The notes beneath the pieces are model-generated. The model saw only the letters and a list, made by a program, of their open reading frames with translations. It searched no databases and had not been told where the DNA came from. Shown here piece after piece: positions 6,021 to 11,504 of a stretch of 13,478 nucleotides of DNA (positions are counted from its first letter, which is position 1; every line of letters starts with the position of its first letter). The stretch covers positions 1 to 13,478 of the forward strand of contig CASBHZ010000080.1 in assembly GCA_949123685.1 (NCBI GenBank), written 5' to 3'. The stretch is from an uncultured Bacteroidales bacterium (GTDB lineage: Bacteria > Bacteroidota > Bacteroidia > Bacteroidales > Muribaculaceae). The translations under genes were made by a program, and so were the position numbers.

Positions 6021-6611
6021 TCACAACGTAAGAATTATATCCTTTTCGGTAGCGATCCTGCGCAGATTCAATATAGCGTATCGCATACGTCCGAGGGCCG
6101 TATTGATACTGACTCCGGTAATTTCAGCAATCTCCTTGAAACTCAATCCCTGATAATACCTCATTATCAACACTTCTCGTTGCAAGGTAGGGAGTTCTTC
6201 AATAAGATACTTCACATCTTCACGTATCTGCTCGGATATTATCATATCTTCTATTGTCTCCTCGCAAAGTTCCTTTCGATTTAACACATCTACATCCTCA
6301 AGATCCGCACTTTGCAGATTCTCAGATTTCTCCTGACGATAATAATCGATAATTAGATTGTGAGCGATACGTGAAATCCAAGCAGGAAACTTGCCGTTTT
6401 CAGTGTAACGTCCTTGACGTATTGTCTGGATAGCCTTCACGAAAGTTTCCTGGAATATATCATTGGCTATATCTTCGTTTTTGATAATGCGAAGAATATA
6501 GTTGAAAATTCTGTCCTGATGGTTCTTAAGTAACACATCGAATGCTTCATTGCATCCCGATGCATAAGCCTTTACCAACTGTTCGTCGGTCATGCCTGAA
6601 AAGTTTGCCAT
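6021..6611 (-). CDS. ECF-type RNA polymerase sigma factor
   Basis: The protein has 196 residues, the normal length for extracytoplasmic-function sigma factors. Region 2 spans about residues 21-92 (NHQDRIFNYILRIIKNEDIA, DIFQETFVKAI, FPAWISRIAHNLIIDYYR) and binds core polymerase and the -10 element. Region 4 spans about 135-185 (LPTLQREVLIMRYYQGLSFK, EIAEITGVSINTALGRMRYA) with the -35-reading helix-turn-helix. Region 3 is absent, as expected. A second possible start is M7 (MTDEQLVKAYASG). No anti-sigma gene is adjacent, so its control is not visible. It is transcribed from a near-perfect promoter at 6779-6810 through a leader of about 160 nt. Which regulon it serves cannot be read from the sequence. 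Confidence 0.93.
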   Translation of the reverse strand: MANFSGMTDEQLVKAYASGCNEAFDVLLKNHQDRIFNYILRIIKNEDIANDIFQETFVKAIQTIRQGRYTENGKFPAWISRIAHNLIIDYYRQEKSENLQSADLEDVDVLNRKELCEETIEDMIISEQIREDVKYLIEELPTLQREVLIMRYYQGLSFKEIAEITGVSINTALGRMRYAILNLRRIATEKDIILTL

Positions 6612-6730
6612 TTATGATGCTGGTTGATTTTGGTAAATATTTTCGATAGGCGATGTCGGTTTATAGGTGTCTATTTAAGTATTTATATAATATGAGATAC
6701 ATCATGAAAGACATTGTCTCTCATTTCTAC

Positions 6731-6765
6731 ACTCGTCACTCACTATTCCATACTCACTACTCACT
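6731..6765. repeat. Degenerate 7-bp tandem repeat in the sigma factor leader
   Basis: Five consecutive heptads read ACTCGTC, ACTCACT, ATTCCAT, ACTCACT, ACTCACT on the plus strand. On the mRNA strand this is a run of AGTGAGT units starting about 7 nt after the predicted transcription start. Such a tract can expand or contract by slippage, or be bound by a protein. Confidence 0.6.
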
Positions 6766-6778
6766 GCCTTTCAGTTTG

Positions 6779-6810
6779 CAAATATAAGACCTAATTAATG
6801 CAAAAACAAA
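6779..6810 (-). promoter_or_regulatory. Consensus Bacteroidetes promoter for the sigma factor gene
   Basis: The minus strand has TTTG (6810-6807), 20 bp, then TATATTTG (6786-6779) followed by C, a full consensus match. Transcription should start near 6772 and give an untranslated leader of about 160 nt. Confidence 0.8.
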
Positions 6811-6871
6811 TGATTTGATTGTTTTTAACATTAAAATTTGTTAATCACACAATAATCCGGATATAACTGCA

Positions 6872-7720
6872 TTATAAATCCTTGATTAAGCGTAATGCTG
6901 TCCATCCCGCATCCGAGACGAGACGGGAAACCTCTTTTAGTCCATATTTTGCACATTCGGCTTCCAGCATTTCCACGTCATGTTCATAGAAACCACTCAG
7001 AAGCATCTCCCCTCCCCGCTTCAAGGCTGCAGAATATCGGTCAATGTCTCCGATTATAATATTACGGTTAATATTAGCAAAAAGGAAATCGGCAGCGTAA
7101 AGAGTTTCAAGAGCCGATGCATCACCATGAATAATATTCAGCTCCACACCGTTAAGTGAAGCATGTTCAATAGCGTTCAAATATGCAGGTTCGTCAATCT
7201 CTATTCCGCTCACCACATCTGCCCCGCGCATCTTTGCAAGTATCGCAAGTATTCCAGTGCCGGTACCCACGTCTATCACGCTTCTTCCATGTAGAGGCAG
7301 CTCCAATATCAGCCGCATCATCTGCGAGGTAGTGTCGTGATGCCCGGTTCCGAATGCCATCTTCGGATCAATCACGATATCGTATTCCGCATCAGGAACA
7401 TCAGTATGGAAAGTGGAATGCACCGCTACCTTGTCTCCTATCAGAATAGGCTTGAAATAATTCTTCTCCCATTCTGCATTCCAATCCTCCCCTTTTATAA
7501 ACTCTGTTGATATGACGAAATCGGAAGGTATCGGGAAGTCAGCAAGAGCATCTTCGGCAAGCTTGCCGGCATCCTCAGTTGCCTTTATGTAGGCTACGAG
7601 CCCGGACTCATCCGGTTCAAAACTTTCAAAACCCGCATCAGCCAAGAATGCTGCTGCCAAATCGGTAATATCTTCAGAACATGGACTGGCGTCTATACGC
7701 ACAGAAATATAGTCATTCAT
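6872..7720 (-). CDS. prmA: Ribosomal protein L11 methyltransferase
   Basis: PrmA is a cytoplasmic SAM-dependent enzyme that methylates ribosomal protein L11. The protein has 282 residues, close to the usual 290. An N-terminal L11-recognition domain covers about 1-70. Then come EDWNAEWEKNYFKPI (78-92) and DPKMAFGTGHHDTT (118-131), both characteristic of PrmA. The SAM-binding motif I is VIDVGTGTGILAI (148-160), followed by GIEIDEPAYLNAIEHASLNG (172-191) and the catalytic-region motif FANINRNII (214-222). ATG 7720 fits the family N-terminus. It has its own promoter inside the 111-bp gap after the preceding gene and a leader hairpin. The 260 bp downstream hold the sigma factor promoter and leader. 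Confidence 0.95.
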   Translation of the reverse strand: MNDYISVRIDASPCSEDITDLAAAFLADAGFESFEPDESGLVAYIKATEDAGKLAEDALADFPIPSDFVISTEFIKGEDWNAEWEKNYFKPILIGDKVAVHSTFHTDVPDAEYDIVIDPKMAFGTGHHDTTSQMMRLILELPLHGRSVIDVGTGTGILAILAKMRGADVVSGIEIDEPAYLNAIEHASLNGVELNIIHGDASALETLYAADFLFANINRNIIIGDIDRYSAALKRGGEMLLSGFYEHDVEMLEAECAKYGLKEVSRLVSDAGWTALRLIKDL

Positions 7721-7764
7721 ACAGTGAACTTCTTAATCGGTTATATCGGTCCAGAACCAATAAA

Positions 7765-7788
7765 CGGTTCAGAACAATTTCTGAACCG
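7765..7788 (-). promoter_or_regulatory. Hairpin at the 5' end of the prmA transcript
   Basis: A perfect 10-bp stem, CGGTTCAGAA/TTCTGAACCG, with a 4-nt loop begins right after the -7 box, so it would sit at or next to the first transcribed base. The minus-strand TTTATT that follows also lets it act as a weak terminator for the upstream gene. TTCTGGACCG at 7756-7747 could replace the 3' arm with one G-U pair, giving two alternative folds. Confidence 0.55.
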
Positions 7789-7819
7789 CAAATATATCAA
7801 GAGTTTCAATTATATCAAA
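7789..7819 (-). promoter_or_regulatory. Consensus Bacteroidetes promoter for prmA
   Basis: The minus strand has TTTG (7819-7816), 19 bp, then TATATTTG (7796-7789) followed by C. The predicted start lies at about 7782-7788, in the leader hairpin, roughly 65 nt before the prmA ATG. Confidence 0.75.
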
Positions 7820-7831
7820 ATCAAACCTCCT

Positions 7832-8173
7832 TTATTTTCTGTTTTTGCCACGAAAGAATTTGAAAATTTTACGACCGGTGCCAAACACCGACATGCCGAT
7901 CATAACATAGTCAAGATAACCGAGACCGGATATTATCTTGCTCGCAAGTCCACCGACATGCGCCACACGAGATGTTGTGCCGTTACGCCCGAAAAATCCT
8001 CGCTTGCCAATCCTGTTGGCATTATGTATCATCTTGGATTTACAGAAATCCTTACGGAGAGATATCAAGGCACGCTGATAACGAAGCTCCTCTATTGAAT
8101 AACCCTTAAATTCTGTAGAATTATGAGGCACCTCCCCTTGTTTATCATTAACCGGCATTATTTCATTAGTCAT
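7832..8173 (-). CDS. Conserved hypothetical protein of the YtxH/holin cluster
   Basis: The protein has 113 residues and starts at ATG 8173, only 7 bp after the preceding stop, so the two are probably translated from one mRNA. A polar N-terminus (1-25) is followed by a helical block, YSIEELRYQRALISLRKDFC (25-44), then a glycine-rich, weakly hydrophobic stretch (VAHVGGLASKIISGLGYLDY, about 70-89). The C-terminus is strongly basic (GRKIFKFFRGKNRK). I recall similar proteins next to holin-like genes in Bacteroidales but know no function. The basic tail and the neighbours suggest an inner-membrane-associated protein. Confidence 0.8.
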   Translation of the reverse strand: MTNEIMPVNDKQGEVPHNSTEFKGYSIEELRYQRALISLRKDFCKSKMIHNANRIGKRGFFGRNGTTSRVAHVGGLASKIISGLGYLDYVMIGMSVFGTGRKIFKFFRGKNRK

Positions 8174-8180
8174 GACTCAA

Positions 8181-8528
8181 TCAGTTTTTATTTATTAGCA
8201 AACGGGTGATAAATCGAGCGATCGGATTCAATAGCAAAGGATTCCTCAAAAAATAAAACACAAGTATCAACAAACAGATGATGCCGCTGACTGCAAGATA
8301 TGCAAGCGCAGGAGCCATAAACATCTTAAATAACTCCACAAGTGAAAACGAGAGAAGAACCAGCACCACCATACCCATCAAAAGACATATGGCGCCTATG
8401 ATCATTGCCGATAGTAAAATCGTAAATTTCTCTGCCACCGTAAGTTTGGCATATTCTATCTCAAGTTTGATCCAGTCTCTCCCCTGCATCAAAATACCTT
8501 TTATCTCATCTGTAAGTTTATCTTTCAT
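8181..8528 (-). CDS. Phage-holin-family (Phage_holin_3_6-like) membrane protein
   Basis: The protein has 115 residues: an amphipathic N-terminal helix (LTDEIKGILMQGRDWIKLEI), then two long hydrophobic segments at about 37-65 and 73-95, and a basic C-terminal tail (RFITRLLINKN). This is the layout of the small holin-like (DUF1469/Phage_holin_3_6) proteins, which in free-living bacteria are chromosomal envelope proteins, often next to YtxH genes, and not phage lysis genes. No other phage gene is nearby. It lies 80 bp after the YtxH gene and 7 bp before the next gene. The exact role is unknown. Confidence 0.85.
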   Translation of the reverse strand: MKDKLTDEIKGILMQGRDWIKLEIEYAKLTVAEKFTILLSAMIIGAICLLMGMVVLVLLSFSLVELFKMFMAPALAYLAVSGIICLLILVFYFLRNPLLLNPIARFITRLLINKN

Positions 8529-8608
8529 ATTGTTTGATTAGCTACATAGAACGAGTGGACACCCGCTGGAATTGCCCCTGCCGATGCCCACACGTTTTAT
8601 TTCAACTT

Positions 8609-8803
8609 TTATTTCTCAGCTCCGGCAAGCTCTGCCACAAGGGCGTCAACTTCCTGATCACTGATCTTGATCCCTTTTTTCTTAAGGAGATCACAAATCC
8701 TTGTTCTTACATCGGCACCTTTCTCGGGAGCAAAAAGCAGGGCTGCACCACAACCCACTATTGCACCTCCCACAAAGGCTGAAATTAATGTGAGTGCTCT
8801 CAT
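8609..8803 (-). CDS. YtxH-domain small membrane protein
   Basis: The protein has 64 residues. A single N-terminal glycine-rich membrane helix (LISAFVGGAIVGCGAALLFA, 6-25) is followed by the hallmark APEKG (25-29) and a charged helix (DVRTRICDLLKKKGIKI). This is the YtxH family, linked to general stress in Bacillus but not biochemically defined. It is a clear paralogue of the protein encoded 31 bp upstream (8835-9038), so the pair arose by tandem duplication. Confidence 0.88.
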   Translation of the reverse strand: MRALTLISAFVGGAIVGCGAALLFAPEKGADVRTRICDLLKKKGIKISDQEVDALVAELAGAEK

Positions 8804-8834
8804 AAATTATATTATTAAGCTTATTTCAAATTAT

Positions 8835-9038
8835 TTAGATATGTTTCTCTATTTGATCCTCTATCTCGCCTACAAGCTCTTCCATCTTGTCCTTCTTGAG
8901 CGAAATTCCTTTCTCCTTCAGAAGTTTTGCGATACGGCTACGCGTATCCTCCCCTTTCTCAGGAGCCACAAGAAGACCTACTGCGGCACCTGCCACGGCT
9001 CCGCCTATCACTGCTAAAATCACATGTAATGGTTTCAT
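8835..9038 (-). CDS. YtxH-domain small membrane protein
   Basis: The protein has 67 residues: a glycine-zipper membrane helix (ILAVIGGAVAGAAVGLLVAP, 7-26), APEKG, a basic helix (DTRSRIAKLLKEKGISLKKD) and an acidic C-terminus (MEELVGEIEDQIEKHI). It is the first of the two tandem YtxH copies and probably heads the operon YtxH-YtxH-holin-hypothetical, because hairpins at 9073-9133 separate it from the DUF3332 gene. Confidence 0.88.
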   Translation of the reverse strand: MKPLHVILAVIGGAVAGAAVGLLVAPEKGEDTRSRIAKLLKEKGISLKKDKMEELVGEIEDQIEKHI

Positions 9039-9072
9039 AATCTTATATTTATAATTATTATTATTTCAAAAT

Positions 9073-9133
9073 TTTTAAGATTTTTTCAATCTTAAAAGCC
9101 ATTCAATTATATTAACAATTAAATAGGGCTTTT
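9073..9133 (-). terminator. Two overlapping hairpins after the DUF3332 gene
   Basis: One stem is AAAAGCC (9094-9100) with GGCTTTT (9127-9133). The other is TTTTAAGATT (9073-9082) with AATCTTAAAA (9088-9097). They share 9094-9097, so both cannot form fully at once. Each gives a U-containing tract on the minus strand. They probably end DUF3332 transcription before the YtxH genes. Confidence 0.55.
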
Positions 9134-9157
9134 TGATGGTTAAGCTGTGAATTTTTT

Positions 9158-9706
9158 TTATTTTTTTGCCATAGGCATCATCCCGGTCTCGGAAATATAT
9201 GCCATCATGCCCTGTTCCGTAAGATCCACAAGCATGAAATCGCCATCCGGCTTCACCATCTTGACATGACCCTCGTCTACAAAAGTCATAAATGGCATAA
9301 GCTCTCCCTCATTGTTTTCAAAAGCCCAAGTCTGAGTATCCTCTATAAACTCGAGACGCGTTTTTTCACCCGTCTCGGAAAGAGTGATAGTGTAGCCCTT
9401 TCCATCACAATCGATCAGATAACGCCCATGATCCGTATCTACAGCCTTTGTTGATGCTGTCATCGGATTAGTTCCACTCCAAAACTCTATTGAATTAATT
9501 ACCAATAAATCAGCTATACTTGTAACTTCATATACCGGGAGGATCCAAAAAGCGAAAAACACAAGCTCATTAACAAACTTATTACCTACCTGACGATTCC
9601 ATGACAACACTTTATTGGTCATCGCAAACGAACCGATGCATGAGGTGAACACCATCGATGATCCCGCCAACAAAATCGCGGCTACAGCTATCTTAAACTT
9701 CTTCAT
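9158..9706 (-). CDS. DUF3332-family lipoprotein
   Basis: The protein has 182 residues. A lysine start (MKKFK) and hydrophobic core lead to a lipobox-like VFTSC with C23 as the probable lipidated cysteine; phenylalanine at -3 is unusual for a lipobox. The family block follows: GSFAMTNKVLSWNRQVGNKF (25-44), VNELVFFAFWILPVYEVTSI (45-64), then LLVINSIEFWSGTNP (67-81), a hydrophobic region that may dip into the membrane. The remainder is a beta-rich domain (GRYLIDCDGKGYTITLSETG and onward). DUF3332 has no assigned function; envelope location is inferred. It is transcribed towards the YtxH/holin genes and may serve with them in envelope maintenance. Confidence 0.88.
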   Translation of the reverse strand: MKKFKIAVAAILLAGSSMVFTSCIGSFAMTNKVLSWNRQVGNKFVNELVFFAFWILPVYEVTSIADLLVINSIEFWSGTNPMTASTKAVDTDHGRYLIDCDGKGYTITLSETGEKTRLEFIEDTQTWAFENNEGELMPFMTFVDEGHVKMVKPDGDFMLVDLTEQGMMAYISETGMMPMAKK

Positions 9707-9851
9707 ATGGGTTGGTTTAGTTAATACTTAGAAGCGCATAAGCATATCGGGTCATTAATTAAAATCATACATACCCAAATCTCAAATACACATTCTATAT
9801 TTATTTAACAGGTTGTAAATTTAATAATATTTTTCTGCATTTCATATTTTT

Positions 9852-10007
9852 AAGTAAGTAATAAAAATTAATACACATATAAAACGCCGTTATTTTTGAG
9901 ATGTTTTTGCCGCGTAATGAAGAAGCATATAGGCATATGAGACTGAATTACAAGGCGAAAACAGCAAAAAAAGAACAAGTTTTATAGGGCGAGATTTCAT
10001 TACTTAC
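9852..10007. repeat. Self-complementary element, copy A
   Basis: About 156 bp that can fold over almost its whole length. Stems from outside in: GTAAGTAAT (9854-9862) with ATTACTTAC (9999-10007); TATAAAAC (9878-9885) with GTTTTATA (9979-9986); GTT (9889-9891) with AAC (9974-9976); TGTTTTTGCC (9902-9911) with GGCGAAAACA (9954-9963); GTAAT (9914-9918) with ATTAC (9947-9951); and an apical hairpin CATAT (9926-9930) with ATATG (9935-9939). The single-stranded shoulder reads GAAGAAG before and AGACTGA after the apical hairpin. It encodes no protein. It could be a MITE-like element or a structured RNA; I recognise no known family. Confidence 0.7.
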
Positions 10008-10025
10008 ATATATCGATTAATTTTT

Positions 10026-10210
10026 AAGTAAGTGACCCCATTAAACACATATCATAAACGCAGCTATTTTTGAAAGATTTTCCTGTGTTGATAAAGGAGC
10101 AATGCGGGCATTGCGACTGAAGAAACACGGGAAAAGGTTCAAAAAAGAGCAAGTTGATGATATGTGAGATTAAAATCATTTTATTATCGTTTTAATGGGA
10201 TCACTTACTT
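10026..10210. repeat. Self-complementary element, copy B
   Basis: About 185 bp with the same architecture as copy A. The termini AAGTAAGTGACCCCATTAAA (10026-10045) and 10191-10210 are inverted repeats matching at 19 of 20 positions. Inner stems: CACATATCAT (10046-10055) with ATGATATGTG (10157-10166); GCT (10063-10065) with AGC (10148-10150); TTTTTGAA (10067-10074) with TTCAAAAA (10138-10145); TTTTCCTGTGTT (10078-10089) with AACACGGGAAAA (10124-10135); and an apical hairpin GCAATG (10099-10104) with CATTGC (10109-10114). The shoulders AAAGGA and GACTGA resemble those of copy A. A further end-like ATTACTTACTT follows at 10211-10221, just before the umuC stop. Confidence 0.75.
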
Positions 10211-10227
10211 ATTACTTACTTATTCAA

Positions 10228-11502
10228 TTAATCTCTCTTATGATCAACATTGTCCGAGACCGGAGCCCCGAACGAAGAGATGTAACCTTCATTATGCCCC
10301 ATATGTCCATTAGTAAGCTGCGATGCAAGCTTAACCACATGATCAGAAACACCGAGATTCAGATTGTCAACAACTTTCATCAGATTCCTTGACCTTGATA
10401 TCCTCAGTCTACCTTCGGATATGTCATCAAACAAGGAAAGTGAATTTGAACCGCGTGGAACTATTTTAGACAATATCACCCCTGCCCTTTTATATTTAAC
10501 CACCGGATTGAAAATATGTTCAAGACATTTTACCGCCGCAGACGTAATAATTGCAGAGTCATCTATCGGAACTGAAAAAACGACCGAAGCTTTTGGCGTA
10601 TAATATCCCTTCTCTACATGAAACCTGTTCGTATGCAAAAAGACCGACAACTCTCCGCACTCTCCCTCCATAGCCCGCAAGCGCTTAGACACGTGAGCAC
10701 AATAACTTGCTATACGCGACCGTAGATAGTCAAAATCATCCACATCTTCCGGAAATGTCCGAGTCTCGCTAATGGAATCCTGCATCTTACGGGACACATG
10801 TTCCAATTCTATGCAAGGTACACCATGCAATTCCTGCCAGCTCCGTTCACCCGTGACACCCATTTCGCCACGAACCCACACAAGAGACTTACGAAAAAAA
10901 TCTCCTATGGTATAAACACCCTTGGCATAAAGACGTTTAGAAAGTCGCCTGCCCACGCCCCATAATTCCCCTACAGGAATATTGTCGAACAATGACACAA
11001 GCTCATCCGTCATTGAAACCGATACAACTCTCTCTCCTCTCTTTTTACCCATCTCGGCGGCAATCTTCGCAAGTGTCTTGGTAGGAGCGAAACCTATTGT
11101 GACAGGTATACGCTCCTCTTCCCAACAAGCGTTGCAAATAGCCTCCCCTATTTCAGGTATTACATCATCCGGAATCCCGGTCATGTCAAGAAACGACTCA
11201 TCCACCGAATAGTCGATCGTATTCGGAACGAACCTCTTGAAGATAGAATGAACCTTCAGGCTCTTTTCTTTATATAGCACATGATTTCCAGAGTATGCAA
11301 CAATCTTACCGGAATAAATGAGATCCCTTATTTCAAAAGCAGGTTGTCCCATCTTCACCCCGATCTTTTTTGATTCGTTACTCCGGGAAATCACACAGCC
11401 GTCATTATTCGACAGCACTACCATCGGCACGCCTTCAAGTTCGGGATTGACGGACCTTTCACATGAAACAAAAAAATTATTACAGTCAGCAAGACCTATC
11501 AT
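10228..11502 (-). CDS. umuC: Y-family DNA polymerase, UmuC (Pol V catalytic subunit)
   Basis: UmuC copies past DNA lesions during the SOS response, normally with a UmuD' dimer. The protein has 424 residues, the same length as E. coli UmuC. The palm/fingers region shows catalytic D6 (GLADCNNFFVSCER), VVLSNNDGCVISRSNESKKI (28-47), which separates UmuC from DinB, and catalytic D101-E102 (YSVDESFLDM). A helix-hairpin-helix thumb (VGELWGVGRRLSKRLYAKGV, about 177-196) and the little-finger domain follow. The C-terminus carries SLSLFDD, a possible beta-clamp-binding-like motif. The start is 2 bp after the recQ stop (TAG, AA, ATG), so the two form an operon. No umuD is in the window. The copy A/B hairpins lie immediately downstream. 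Confidence 0.95.
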   Translation of the reverse strand: MIGLADCNNFFVSCERSVNPELEGVPMVVLSNNDGCVISRSNESKKIGVKMGQPAFEIRDLIYSGKIVAYSGNHVLYKEKSLKVHSIFKRFVPNTIDYSVDESFLDMTGIPDDVIPEIGEAICNACWEEERIPVTIGFAPTKTLAKIAAEMGKKRGERVVSVSMTDELVSLFDNIPVGELWGVGRRLSKRLYAKGVYTIGDFFRKSLVWVRGEMGVTGERSWQELHGVPCIELEHVSRKMQDSISETRTFPEDVDDFDYLRSRIASYCAHVSKRLRAMEGECGELSVFLHTNRFHVEKGYYTPKASVVFSVPIDDSAIITSAAVKCLEHIFNPVVKYKRAGVILSKIVPRGSNSLSLFDDISEGRLRISRSRNLMKVVDNLNLGVSDHVVKLASQLTNGHMGHNEGYISSFGAPVSDNVDHKRD

Positions 11503-11504
11503 TT

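Noticed and set aside
5898..6284. 128-codon plus-strand frame
   Set aside because: Most of it is antisense to the sigma factor gene and its composition is not protein-like.
7822..7834. Perfect Shine-Dalgarno-like AAAGGAGG on the minus strand after the 113-residue protein
   Set aside because: No start codon with a usable frame follows; the bases overlap the stop codon and the prmA promoter region.
8181..8528. Holin-like gene as evidence of a prophage
   Set aside because: No lysin, structural or replication phage genes are present; chromosomal holin-like proteins next to YtxH genes are common.
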